A stretch of 64,000 nucleotides of DNA from Inia geoffrensis (taxonomy: Eukaryota > Chordata > Mammalia > Artiodactyla > Iniidae). The translations under genes were made by a program, and so were the position numbers. The stretch spans positions 5,244,680 through 5,308,679 of the forward strand of contig CM070913.1 of assembly GCA_036417435.1 (NCBI GenBank), read 5' to 3'. This document shows, one piece after another, positions 20,501-32,110 of the stretch; the first letter of the stretch is position 1; each line of letters opens with the position of its first letter. A model generated the notes under the pieces. That model saw only the letters and a program-made list of their open reading frames with translations, was not told where the DNA came from and ran no database searches.

Positions 20501-22899
20501 CGTCTCACTCATTCCCACCCCGCCTACTGGCTACACAGCTCAGCCCTCAGCGTGGGAGCGCCGGGGGTTCACACACGGACAGGGCACCGTGGTGGCACCA
20601 TGGGGAGGGCTCAGCAAGGCTGGGGACCACAGCCTGCAGGGTGGATTCTGGGAGCGAGTCTGTGAGTCATTGCTCACGGGGAGTGGGGTGTGTGTGGATG
20701 TGCATTGACTGGGTTATCTGAGCTCCTCCCTGAAGGAGGGACGGAAGGACAGACTCCTCCATCTGCGGGACGGAGGGAGGGATGGAATCTCCAGGAGCTG
20801 TGGGCGCCCCAGCCCTGGACAGCTGGCAACACGTCCCATCAAGGACTGGGTAGGGGCATTGATGCCGATGCGCCAGGTCTCAGAAGGCAAGGTGGAGCTC
20901 AGAGGACGTCTGGTGCACGACCATATGGTGTCGTCCAGGCTGCAGGAGAACCGCACGTGCTGGGACCAAGAGCAGCTCGAAGCCCCCTTCCTTGTCTCCG
21001 GGAAGCTGGGGATGCAGAGGCCAGTGGTAAGAGCAGGGGCTTCTAACTGTATGCTACACCCAGGATGGTAACAAAGATGGGACAGCAGAGCAGGGTCCCG
21101 AAGCAGCAGGGGTGCTGTATACAGGCACTGCGTGTGGTTGAAAGCTCTTCTGGGGGATTTGATCCTCCTGGAGGGAGAAATCTGCCATTGGCTGGTTGGA
21201 ATTTGAAAACAATTGAATTCTAGGTCAGCCAAAGGAGGAACTGGGTCGGTTAGAGGCGGATTATTTTTACTCTTAGCCTCAAGTAGGAAAGGGAATGGTG
21301 CCAGCTGTAGGGAAACAGGGAAACTGAAGAATTTCTTGGCTCAACAGAAATTGAAAATTACCAATAGCGGCACTGCCATTTTGTCTGAGTTAGACACTTG
21401 TCTAAATGTACATTTTAGAGTACACTCATTATTTTTGTTATAAAAATATCAAATTATATTTATTATGACAATTTTTCCTAAATATTAACTATTAGATCCC
21501 TATCATTGGAGCAACCATTAAAAAGGTGGAACTATCCGGTATTCTTTTTTTACTATTTTATTCCAAAGATGAGCTTACCAATATTAATTAAATTTATGTG
21601 TCAACAGGGAGCACAGGAAATTGAACAAAACTAGAGATGGCACCAGCACAGGAGTTCAAACGCGTGGCGAGCTTGTTTCTCGAGGTCGCAATATGAAGAT
21701 TCTTCCACCTGAATTTTCTTCAGTGTTTCGTTTCTCCCATAACTCAGGTTCCTCACATGCATTGCTGGTTCTCAATCTTCCACTAGATAATAATGCATCT
21801 TGCTACGAGACTACGACTACGGGAGGAGGTATATGAAATCCTCAGGACGCTTGCAATGCCTTATCTTGTATTTTTATTTAATTGCTTTCGACTGATAACA
21901 ATAGGGAAGTAGTGAGCTGTGCAGAAACAGCGGTCGCTGAGCAGAGACGATGTATCTATTATCTCCCTGGCATGAAGGTCACCGACCTATGACAGTTGGA
22001 GTAGCAGAAACACTAGAAATCATGTGCAATTTAATCTTTACACAAATAAAGGAAAAGCATCACAATGCCTGAATAATGAAGACTCTCGCGGAGAAAAAGC
22101 GAAGTCTGTCCCTGAGGATGGTCTTCATTTTCTCTCCAGTGCTGTTCCGAGGCGCCCACACCGAGATCCACTCTCGGGCTGACACTCGTATTAATAGAAT
22201 TTTGGCTGGAAGAGAGTCGATGTCTGCGGTGATTGCACCGCGCAGCTGTGACTCAGTTCTCTCCCTCACTCATTACTGCCCCGTGTCAGACCATTGTTCG
22301 CTGAGAAACTGTCATCACGATTGAAATTAACCATTTTCCCTCCTGTTTCAGGGAAGAATGTTTCCTGTCCTTCACTCTTCAGAAGCCGCCTGCCGGATCC
22401 TAAGCTTTTCAGAAAGTTACGAAGAAAGGAAACACTAGTTCTAAGCCAACATGAAATAAAATTCAAACACCACTCTAAGAATGATGCACTGGGGACTTCG
22501 GAGGCAGAAATAAAAAGTTGAGGTGTTCTTGTCTGTTAAAACGGGAGATGATGACTGGCTTCGGGTGAACGTGCTATAAGGTTGGCTGTGACGCAGCAGA
22601 AGGGTCCTGGTTATGTCTGAGAATCCTCGCTGCCCTCGGCCGCTGGAAGCATGTGCCCAGGGTGGGTGCTCGCAGAAGCTGCCCCTTCCCTGGAGAGCAG
22701 GGGTCGGGAAAGACACGGAGTCTGTCACCTGTCCTGCCTGTGGCACGGGGACCGTAGGAGGAAGCAACCTCACGCCACACAGGTATCCCGGTTATTACCA
22801 GGCACCCTTGTCACATAGGAAAATAATATTAATAAATGTTGCTACAACCAGGGATGGAGACTCGCACAGCAAAATGGAGAAAAAAATGATCTACAACGA
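20501..22899. other. Unannotated unique sequence
   Basis: The first part may still belong to the LTR-like block. A 172-codon minus-strand frame (20714-21232) has no recognised domain. The stretch 21860-22560 is repeat-free and includes an adjacent E-box and AP-1-like pair, described separately. Confidence 0.45.
21860..22560. promoter_or_regulatory. Candidate regulatory block
   Basis: Repeat-free DNA with CAGCTG (22243-22248) directly followed by TGACTCA (22249-22255), an E-box/AP-1-like pair, and a CpG-containing GATTGCACCGCG just upstream. There is no splice-flanked frame I trust. This is a suggestion based only on motifs and lack of repeats. Confidence 0.22.
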
Positions 22900-23880
22900 C
22901 TGAGAGTTCCTTTGTGACATTTTTCTCTTATATTTAAATAAACTTTCTGTTGTAGATAAATTTTAGTTTTACCAAAATGTTACAGAGACACTGCACGGGG
23001 TTCCTGCACGCCCTTCCCCAGCTTCCCTGCCGTAAACACCTAACACGACGAGGGTACATCTGCCACAGCATATACTATTATTTGCTGCTCTCCATCCTTA
23101 AGTGGACCTCACTAGCCTCTCCCTAGTGTCCGTCCTTCTGTCCCAGGATCCCGCCCAGGACACCATGCTACTGCCCGGCATCCTGTCTCCCTAGGTTCTT
23201 CTGAGCTGTGAGTGTTTCTCAGTCTGTCCTTGGTTTCAATGACCTTGACAGTTTGAAGGGCACTGGACAGGTATCGCGTAGGACGGCCCTCAGCTGGAAT
23301 TTGCCTGATGTTTTTCTCATGATTAGGATTTACGGGCTTGGGGAGGAGACCCCAGGAGTAGAGCACCCTTGTCATCACGTGGTATCGAGGTTCATCCTAC
23401 CACAGGGCTCATCACAGATGACGCTGACCCCTGTCACCTGGCTAAGGGGGTGACTGTCAGGTGTTCCTCACCCATTTCATGCTACGCTTCTGGGGAACAA
23501 CCTCCTAAGCACAGACCCCTCTTAAAAGGTGGGGGTCACAGTCCATCAACTGGAGGGGGAATAGCTGCATAAATTATTTGGAATTCTGTTATGGAAATTT
23601 GTCTCTTCTCCCCCCTTTATTTATTCAATTATGCTTTATATCAGTGTGGTCTCATAGATACTTATTTTGTACCCTGGATTGTAATCTAATACTATGTTGT
23701 CTATTTTCTTGCTGAAATAGTTCAGCTTTGGCCCCTGGGAGCTCTTTCCATTGACTCTCAGGTCCCTTTGACATCCCCCTTCATGTAGGGGCTTTCCTTT
23801 TTTTTTTTTTTTTTCTTTTCTTTTCTTTTCTTTCTCATTTAGCACATTCAGACTTTCTGTCACTGGAAGATGCTACAGGC
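22900..23880 (-). mobile_element. Old L1 (L1M-type) 3' region, antisense
   Basis: CTGTCCCAGGATCCCGCCCA, TTCAATGACCTTGACAGTTT, TGATGTTTTTCTCATGATTA, GTCACCTGGCTAAGG, TAAATTATTTGGAATTCTGT, AAATTTGTCTCTTCTCCCCC and CAGCTTTGGCCCCTGGGAGC follow one of the long L1M 3' regions read in antisense. The same region is present in the nested copy at 45415-46920. It is decayed, and its T-rich stretch near 23798 has become a CTTTT microsatellite. Confidence 0.88.
23798..23834. repeat. T-run and (CTTTT)n microsatellite
   Basis: A long T-run is followed by three or four CTTTT units within the antisense L1. Confidence 0.9.
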
Positions 23881-23992
23881 TTCTCCTGTAGCTGGACCTG
23901 GGGTGGATGTGTTGGCATTGATGGGGTTCTAGGGCAACTCGCGGATGGAGCAAGGCAACGTACATGTGTGAACCAATCCTCTTGTGAACAAC

Positions 23993-24152
23993 TTCTCTCT
24001 CTCTCTCCATCCATCCACCCACCTCTCTGTCATCCATCATCTATCATTCCATCTGTCATCTCTCTCTATACCTATCCAACATTCTATCTACCTGTCTATC
24101 TATTACCTATGTATTATCTATCTATCTATCCATCCATCTGTCCATCTATCTC
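23993..24152. repeat. (TC)n, (CCAT)n and (CTAT)n compound simple repeat
   Basis: Degenerate CT-rich tetranucleotide array: CTCTCTCTC, CCATCCATCCACC, then repeated CTATCTATCTATC and CCATCCATC. Plus-strand frames here are pyrimidine-repeat artefacts. Confidence 0.9.
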
Positions 24153-24815
24153 CTTTTCTGTAACTACATGTTCTATAGTGAGAAATCTGGTACCCACCAT
24201 CCACCATCTATTTTTTTCATTTGTTTCATTGCTGTGTACAAGTGTTGGATTTTCATGAGAAATAACTTGACCCACAAAGGATTTAGAGGAGCTGCTGTTG
24301 GGCCCTGCTGCCTCACCACGTGCCCTCACACATGTCCTGGGGCCAGATGCTCTGATCCCAGGGCCGTACCAGCTCTCCGAGGGTGCCTTGGGATCAGCTC
24401 TACATGTAGGCTGCTAGCCATTTCTGGGCGGAGAGCCCTGCCTCGATGCCGCTGTCAGACATGAAAGGCACGTAGGTTTTGCAGCTCTGACACCACTCAG
24501 GACCAGCACTTACACACAGCTGAGCCTTCAGCCCAAAGTTCTTGACTGCAGATGCGCTAACCCCACTGGCTCCCTACACCCTGTCTGATGTCAGTTAACC
24601 CCATCACACTGTGCTGTCCACACTCATCCCTGCTAAAAACTGCTCTCAATCCTTTTTCATAAATTAGCTATAATAATCATGCTTATTTAAACTTCAACGA
24701 ACCAACATTCTAAAACTATTCCAGCTATTTTTTTGTTTTGTTTTGTTTCCATGCAGATTAGAAATTACCTTTTCCTTCAAACCAAACATGAATTTTGGGA
24801 CTCATTTACCAAATA
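24153..24815. other. Unannotated unique sequence
   Basis: It may still contain decayed LINE 3' UTR but I cannot align it. No coding signal. Confidence 0.4.
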
Positions 24816-25055
24816 AAAAGTGGGGTTTTGGGCTTCTCTGGTGGCACAGTGGTTGGGAGTCCGCCTGCCAATGCAGGGGACACGGGTTCGTGCCCCGGTC
24901 CGGGAAGATCCCACGTGCCGCAGAGCGGCTGGGCCCGTGAGCCATGGCCGCTGAGCCTGCGCGTCCGGAGCCTGCGCTCCGCAATGGGAGAGGCCACCGC
25001 AGTGAGAGGCCTGCGTACCGAAAAAAAAAAAAAAAAAAAAAAAAGTGGGTTTTTT
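24816..25055 (+). mobile_element. CHR-2-type SINE, sense, with target-site duplication
   Basis: The element runs from 24830 to the end of a 24-base poly(A) at 25044. AAAAGTGGGGTTTT before the head matches AAAAGTGGGTTTTTT after the tail, so target and tail overlap in the A-run. The head has GGGCTTCTCTGG, one change from the usual form. Confidence 0.95.
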
Positions 25056-26640
25056 TTGTTGTTTTCTTTATGGAAGTAGAGCTTATTTACAATTTTGTAT
25101 GAAAGCGTTTTTTATGTCTTTGGTTTGCCTCTATGAGGTGGACACGTCCCTCCCTCACGTGATTGGTCAACAAGAAATCAAACCATGTTGTCCTTGGTGG
25201 GAGGCAAATACACAGCAGCTCCAAGGGAGAGGGTCTGCGCTTTGCAGGAAGAACATCACGAGGGCGACTTTCCACGAAGATACCGAATCACTGAAGGAAA
25301 CAGGCATGTGCTTTAGCACACTTGTCTGTGTCCATCATCACTCTGGGACATGTAATTACTACATTAAGTGTGTATGGTTAGCTATTTCTAGCCTAAAATG
25401 GCTCTCAAGGGTGAAAGAATGGCACTTCAAAAAATGAAAAGCTTTGTAGAGCAGCTTACTATATGCCAAATGCATAATTCTTTGTTTCCAAATAAACTCT
25501 TTTCAAGCAACACTTTTCAACAGAGCATAGCAGTACTGGTTTCTTTCTGACTTAAGAATATGCATAAAGTATATTGCTACAAGTCTCGAGCAGTTCAATC
25601 TTCATCGCAAGTAGTTAAGTATCAAAGACCATTGGTATCAGCTTTGAAGGTCAGAATCCGGTTGAGCCTGCTGTCTGTGTCATGGCGTCAGGACATCAAA
25701 CCGTTTGTTTGAGTTGTGAATTCCAAGGCAAAGACTACGACTGGACTAGGGGTTCAATTCAAGAGGGAAACTTTTTCTCTAATAGATTATGTCTGAAGAA
25801 GAAAATAAAATCAGTTACACATAGAGTCAGATTCATACTTTTGTTTATTTTTGGAAAATGTTGTCAAGTCAGTGCAGTAAATTCTGGCTTTGACGTATGC
25901 TGTGCTCCAAAACAGAACAATGGGTAAAGGGATGAAAATTAGACAGGCTCAGAGCAGAGACACATCTAGTCATGACCAGAAATGGAAAAGAAAGCAAATC
26001 AGGCGCACAGACCAAACCAGGGTCCTGCCAGTCTCCAAGGAGCAGGCGGTGACAGCAGGACTCCTGCTTCCAGGTGGAGCCGTGTCTACACAGGCATCAC
26101 AAGAGGAGACGCAGGACTGGCTAGCCAGGGTCACTCTCCGCAGCCAGCAAAGGAGCTGGAAACAAAAAAACCAAACAAAACTGCAGACTCACTGCTGTTT
26201 TCAGTGAAATATTAGCCAAAGACTGGAAACCACAGAAGAGCCACCTCTCGGCTCCCTGCATTTCTGTATCTACAAGGTCCCAGGGTCGCCACTGGCAGAC
26301 GCCCTGGTCCACCTGGGCCTGGACAGGGGCAAGGTGACCATGGGACCCAGTCGGCAAGAGAGAAAAATGAATGCAGAAACAAGAGAAAAGCCAGAACTAC
26401 TAGTCAAATGCTAGAGAAAAAGAAATCTGGCCAAATTTCTGAACGAGAGAAAGGATAAAATAGTAAGGAAATTTTACCCCTCACCTCAAGGAGATTATAA
26501 TCTGTGCCTCTACTTCTTGAAGAAACAGTGCTGTGTCTTCCCAAAGGCTCCGTCTGCCTCGAGTTTGACTTAAACGTAATCACACACTCAGATCATCATT
26601 ATTTTTCTAATTAGCTGCCTCTGTGTCATTGGATTAATAT
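25056..26640. other. Unannotated unique sequence
   Basis: Short frames such as 25045-25437 (partly from the SINE tail) and 25682-25927 show no domain. No repeat family was recognised. Confidence 0.45.
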
Positions 26641-26870
26641 TGCCTTCTTTTTTTTTTTTTTTTTTTTTTTGCGGTACGCGGGCCTCTCACTGCTGTGGCC
26701 CCTCCCGTTGCGGAGCACAGGCTCCGGACGCGCAGGCTCAGCGGCCGTGGCTCACGGGCCCAGCCGCTCCGCGGCATGTGGAATCTTCCCGGACCGGGGC
26801 ACGAACCCGCGTCCCCTGCGTCGGCAGGCGGACTCTCAACCGCTGCGCCACCAGGGAAGCCCTGCCTTCT
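26641..26870 (-). mobile_element. CHR-2-type SINE, antisense, with target-site duplication
   Basis: TGCCTTCT at 26641-26648 and 26863-26870 flanks the element. The tail is a T-run to 26670 and the body ends CCAGGGAAGCCC at 26862. All three plus-strand frames are open through this copy (frames beginning at 26640, 26669 and 26695), which shows how this family creates false genes. Confidence 0.96.
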
Positions 26871-29009
26871 AAATTAATTGTAACTTGTATTTATATTTCA
26901 CGTTTGTCTTCTCCCTTCAATTGAACTGAACCTGGTGACTTTCCTCAGTTAATGATATTGCAGGCTTTTAATGACTTTCAAATGTCAAATTTTGGTGCAT
27001 AAAGCTTCATATTAAGACATGTTCATCAAATCACTCATGATCCTGTATTTTTTTTTCTGCAACTGTTTATAAATATAAAGAAAAGAATGAAAGATGTCTC
27101 CTAAAATGTAAAGGCAGTAAAATATGTTTATTTGGATTTCTGAGGATGGTCTGATAACCCAAATTCATTTTAATTTTGAATTTCTACTTCATTGCCTTTA
27201 GCAATGGTGTCCGTCTCTTCTAACCCTGTGTTCTAGAATCTATTATAAACAGATTCTTCTAATCATGTGATATGAAACTTCAAATCTAACTGTGTCTGTT
27301 TTAACATAAGACATCTATGGAAAAATACAAAGAACGATCAATAGAGCTCCTTCTCCTCTTGTTTCTGATGCCAAAGTGCCAATTTAAGAGGACATTTCCA
27401 AATACAAACCCTCGGCTCCAGGATCGAATTCAAGATTTCCCATTTCACTAGCTGGGATGTAACCCAACTTACCAGGCACCAAACAGGCTTGCTTTTGTGT
27501 GTTTTGTTTCCATTATCTGGCAGAATCTCTTTTATCTTGCACTCCCCTCACATTAAAGTCTCCTTTGTTTTCCTAAATGGAATGGTGGCACGGGCTAGCC
27601 AAGGACAGGATGGGACGCTGTAGGTTCGCATTGCCACTTACATAGTCAACGGCTAACCAGTAATGGCCTTGGCATCCCAAATAGAAATTTCCAAAAGCAA
27701 ATTACGAAGCATGCTTTCAATCCAGAACCACAGGCTCTGCCCCATCGCATTTCCCACAGGACATTGCTCCTCCTTCAAAGCTGATAGACAAGGACCCCTG
27801 TAACCTAGTATTTCCTGTGAGTTACACACTCCCCTACTTACTCTTTCTTTGTGTAATACATTCTATGTGGTTTGGTTAAGCTCACCCTAATCTTGCCAAG
27901 TTGCTGTCCTTAGAAAAATTGTGCAAGCAATCCGTCTTTCGAATCCCTGACTTTTCCCTTGAAATTTGGACTGACTCAGTCTCATGAAAGCAATGGCTGA
28001 GCCACAGTGAGCTGGACGCAGAGATGTATTTAAAGCAAAGTGCTTGCAAATCTTACAGCCAAGACTTGTGGCGTTTATAGCAGAAGAGGATGGAAAAGAG
28101 GGTGCTGGGTCTGGGGCGGACGAAGACCTCGAGCCGCCTCTTGTCACCCAGAGCTCATCGCCCAAGAGCAGACACTGCCCCCTCGGGACGGCAGGCGGTG
28201 GGCATCCCATCCAACTCTTCCCTTGGGACCCCGCGGAGAATCGTGAGTCCAGGCAGTTAAGGAGTACTTGGAAATCGCACGGTTGTGGTGTCAGCATAAA
28301 TGATGAGATGTGGGGGCCATAACCCTGGCACAGACACGTCCACAAGCTGGGAGTCCTACTGATACTGACTGATAGCAAAGCAGTGGTCCCAACAGGAGGA
28401 AGCAGGATGGCCTGAACCATCCGGACTTGCCAGAGGCTGGTCCAGGATGAAAAGGAAGAGCCACAGTTGATTTCAACCAGGATCTGCAGTTGCCAATGAC
28501 AGAAATCAACTCCTGAGAATTTAAGTGGAACGTGACTTATTAAGAGTTATCGTGGAGGCTGCAGGATAATCAGGAAGACTGCGCTCCGAACTGCTCCTTG
28601 GGGTCAAGACACTGTGGCCCCCGAGTTGGACCCAGATGTGTGTCAGGCAGGGTGGGCACAGCTGGCCCCCCGCACCTCTGCCCAGGCTGTCACTCAGGAC
28701 AGACGCATCCCGGCCTCTCTGAGCAGCTTAAGACCCCAGGCCCTTGCATCCCTCTGAGAGCAGAGGCCACAGCAGTTGAGTCTGCCCTGGAGCTCATGGG
28801 AGTAGATGGCCGGCTTCCTGAGGAGGCCCTGCAGGGGGGGCTGGGGCCAAAGGAAGGACGGACCATGGGGGCAGCAAGTTCACCAGCAAGGCTGCCCACG
28901 GGGGTGGCCACACTCCCACATCAGACCGGGATCAGTCAGGCCGTGGTCCCACCTTGATCTCAAAACCAGGCGCTAGAAGGCTGAAGGTGGGAATTTGTGA
29001 ATTCACTGT
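26871..29009. other. Unannotated unique sequence
   Basis: AT-rich to about 27870, then GC-richer. A 177-codon minus-strand frame (27887-28420) and a 119-codon plus frame (28598-28957) have no recognisable domains. No repeat family was recognised. Confidence 0.45.
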
Positions 29010-29388
29010 GGAGGTTAGACCCCCAGGCTGCTCTGGGGCCGGGACAACAGGCATCTATTTCCTCAGGGCTCTGGGGGCTCGGGTCTGAGGTCAGGAGTGG
29101 GCTGGTTTGGCCCTCCTGCAGCCTCTCTCCCCGGCCTGCACACCCGACTTCTCCCTGCATCCTCCAAGGGCCTTTCCTCCCGGCACCTGCATCCTGCTGT
29201 CTCTTTGCATCCAAATCTCCTCTCCTTATAAAGACACCACACAGATTGGATCAAAGCCTGTCCCAGTGGCCTCGTTTTAACTCAGCCACCTTTGAAGGGC
29301 CCCATCTCCAAACGCAATCGTGTTCTGAAGTCCTGGGGGCTCGGGCTTCGACGTGTGACTTTTAGGGGTGCAGTTCGCTCCATAACAA
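29010..29388 (-). mobile_element. MLT1-type LTR, antisense
   Basis: From left to right: GGCTGCTCTGGGGCCGGGAC, TTTCCTCAGGGCTCTGGGGG, CTCCTTATAAAGACACCACA, TTTTAACTCAGCCACCTTTG, AAGGGCCCCATCTCCAAACG and TAGGGGTGCAGTTCGCTCCA then TAACA. This is the reverse complement of the MLT1 LTR order, across nearly the full length. It is solo and strongly diverged with many CpG changes. Confidence 0.8.
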
Positions 29389-30245
29389 GAGTGTTCCTGC
29401 TTTTCTGTCCTCGAGCGCCTGCTCTTCATTGGGTGCTGCACATGCGGCGCCCAACCTGACCCTTAATGTGTCGGTTCAGCCATCACGGCTCACTCACCTC
29501 TTCTGGCTGCTCTCAGGCTTTGTATCAGAACAGCTCAAGGTCACGAGGCTATTTAAAAACCTAAAAATATCATCACTTCTGTGATACACATTCAACACTG
29601 TCATGTTCCCTCAGAAGCATTTCATGGGTAAATAAATGAAAGCTGAGCGTGTCATCAACAGGTCATAAATAGAAAAGACTAGGGGTTGTAGTCGATGATA
29701 TATATTGGATATATAATGTATAGATAACCACAAAGTAGAAAACGACTAAAGCAATACACGGCATGTGTACAATCTGGTGTATACTAACCACTTTTTTCTG
29801 CTTTCACATTGATATTTACTGGACCCCATTAATTTTAAAAGCTACACTGGCAGACGGTCTGAGGTCACTGCATAGACGAAGAGCTTCTGGACCAACTACT
29901 AATTTATTCATGGCCAAACCCAATTCCTTGACACTTGTGGGTCAACCCAGGAAGTACCCTGAGCAGTAGACACGCCCCCAGGGAGGAAGCACGTTGGGTG
30001 TGGACCAAAGTGGAGGAGGCTGTCGCTGTTCATCCTCTTACACTTCCCCCTCCTCGCCTGAGGGCTGAGGGCTCTCCCAGGCCTTCTCGCAGGGACTATG
30101 GGCCCTGAGATGAGGGAGTGAGTTTGGGTCTTATCCATCATCCCAGGAGGATGGATGTCACCAGCTGCCTCAGCCTCAGACTTGCCTGATCAGTGCTCAC
30201 TTCCTTCCAAGTAATCCCCACCCCAAGCCCAAGGTCCTATCCACT
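29389..30245. other. Unannotated unique sequence
   Basis: No family, RNA or coding signal was recognised. Confidence 0.45.
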
Positions 30246-30493
30246 GAAGAGTGTTGCTTTTTTTTTTGCTTTTTTTTTTTTTTTGCGGTACGCGGGCCTC
30301 TCACTGTTGTGGCCTCTCCCGTTGCGGAGCACAGGCTCCGGACGCGCAGGCTCAGCGGCCATGGCTCATGGGCCCAGCCGCTCCGCGGCACGTGGGATCT
30401 TCCCGGACCGGGGCACGAACCCGTGTCCCCTGCCTCGGCAGGCGGACTCTCAACCACTGCGCCACCAGGGCAGCCCGAAGAGTGTTGCTTTTT
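30246..30493 (-). mobile_element. CHR-2-type SINE, antisense, perfect 17-bp target duplication
   Basis: GAAGAGTGTTGCTTTTT is found exactly at 30246-30262 and 30477-30493. The SINE between is full length with a T-rich tail broken by one GC. The perfect duplication points to a relatively recent insertion among the copies here. Confidence 0.97.
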
Positions 30494-31509
30494 ATTACAA
30501 TTTCTAACCCTAAGTTTCCTGCAACAGAAGTGGGTGCGTCCCTCCCTCTCCTTCCCTCTCCCCTCCCCGGCCCTCCTCTCTCTCTCTCTCTCTGTGCTGG
30601 GAACAGAAGGGATTTCAGAAGGATGAGATTATTTATAGCTCACTCCCTGATTCTTGACTCTCAGAATCCACTATGAAAAGTGTGGCACACAGAGGGGGAT
30701 TGAGCTACTTTATCTCCTTAAAGAGATCATTTTAATAAGTCAAATCATCTTCTGGAAGTGTGGTGTTGACAACATTTTTTCTTCACTCGTGATCTGAGTA
30801 AAGCATACTTATTTTTGAAACCTGGGAATATCTATAGGCCTTAACAAATGAGAATATTTCAATAACGATTCACAGAATAGTCTCTAGTACATATATAATC
30901 TTTCTTCATCTTAACCAAATTCAGTAATTGCAAACAGAACTTAAAGGAAATTGGCCTTGTCATTAACTGTTTCTTAACTTTTTCACATACAGATTAAATT
31001 ATTCTAAAAAGTAAATACAATTTGTTTTGTTGGTGTTCCTATTGTTTCATTTTGAAAAATATTTGGGTATGGAGTTAGAGTCTACCTTATTTCTGGAGGT
31101 AATCACCAGTGTTTCATCTTAATCAGATGTCAGTTATTCTCCAGTGCACTTATTCCTACATCAGCGTGAATATACATGTACACTGGCCCTTGTCCTCGTC
31201 CAGGCTGTGGTAAGAAAGAGGAAGACAGTCCTGGTGTCTCTATCTTTATCCAGACCAAGCCTCCCTTTTATCCCTGTGGTCAATGACTGAGAGTATAGAT
31301 TACGGATTCTTTAACTCTGTTAATGGGCTTAGATTGCAGGAACCAGACCTGATGGCCCAAAGGCTATACTGTCATCGACAGTCCGTTTCTACTTTTATAT
31401 GACTCAGGAGCCCGGTCGAGGGGATAATTACCTGGTCCTTGAGGAGACATGGCTGCCCCATCTGCTTCTCATGGAAAAAACTCATCACAAGGCAGCAAAC
31501 ACATATTTT
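30494..31509. other. Unannotated unique sequence with a (CT)n tract
   Basis: A CT-rich stretch at about 30530-30593 ends in (CT)9-10 (30575-30593). The remainder is AT-rich and unrecognised. Confidence 0.5.
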
Positions 31510-31645
31510 CTTTCTATTGCTCACTTCCCTTTGGCTATCATACCATCTCTTTTCCAAGATGTTCTTTAGCAAGATACCTTGCAATTTGGTCTACACCCGC
31601 TGTCTCCATTTTTTCACCCACCATTCACTGAACATCCTGATCACC
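31510..31645 (+). mobile_element. Possible L2 LINE fragment, sense
   Basis: GGTCTACACCCGCTGTCTCC, ATTTTTTCACCCACCATTCA and CTGAACATCCTGAT resemble the L2 text ...GTCTACACTCGCTGTCTCCACTTCCTCACC... just upstream of the reverse-transcriptase catalytic block. It is short, so moderate confidence. Confidence 0.45.
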
Positions 31646-31779
31646 CATGGTTGACAGAGAAAGACAGTAATTAACAACATTTTGGTATCAACTTCCTTTT
31701 ACCTCAACATAACTGACGATCTTTTTGTTGCAAATCAAAGATCAAATTGTTTCTTTTATTTGCTCTTTAACATTATATC

Positions 31780-32110
31780 ATGAATATTTATGCATATTTA
31801 GTCCTCTTAAAAATGCTAATGCCTATACAGGTAACCAACCTATGAATGGACCATTAGTATTCCACTTAACTTTTTTAAATTTAGGTTTATAAGTGATACT
31901 GAGATGGAAATCAATGTAGATAAGTTTTACAATATTTTTGCAAATGGAATTGTTGGATTAAAGAGTATGCATATTTTTAAGGTCTTAACATACATTTATT
32001 ACCAAATCTCCCTCTAAAAATCTGGACCGCTTTCTACAAAGGTTTCACCAATAGTGGATATCTCCACACATTTTTGGCAAGACCATAATTGCCTATAAAG
32101 CAGCCTCACT
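31780..32110 (-). mobile_element. Old L1 3' region fragment, antisense
   Basis: GCAAATGGAATTGTTGGATT, AAAGAGTATGCATATTTTTA, ACCAAATCTCCCTC and TTTCACCAATAGTGGATA follow the antisense L1 order seen also at 17440-18236, with strong decay. Confidence 0.6.

Noticed and set aside
20223..20721. Two overlapping plus frames of about 161 codons
   Set aside because: They overlap in different phases over an LTR-like, GC-rich stretch and show no domain.
23993..24152. CRISPR-like regular repeats in the tetranucleotide array
   Set aside because: Repeats are 4-bp units without spacers and the genome is clearly mammalian.
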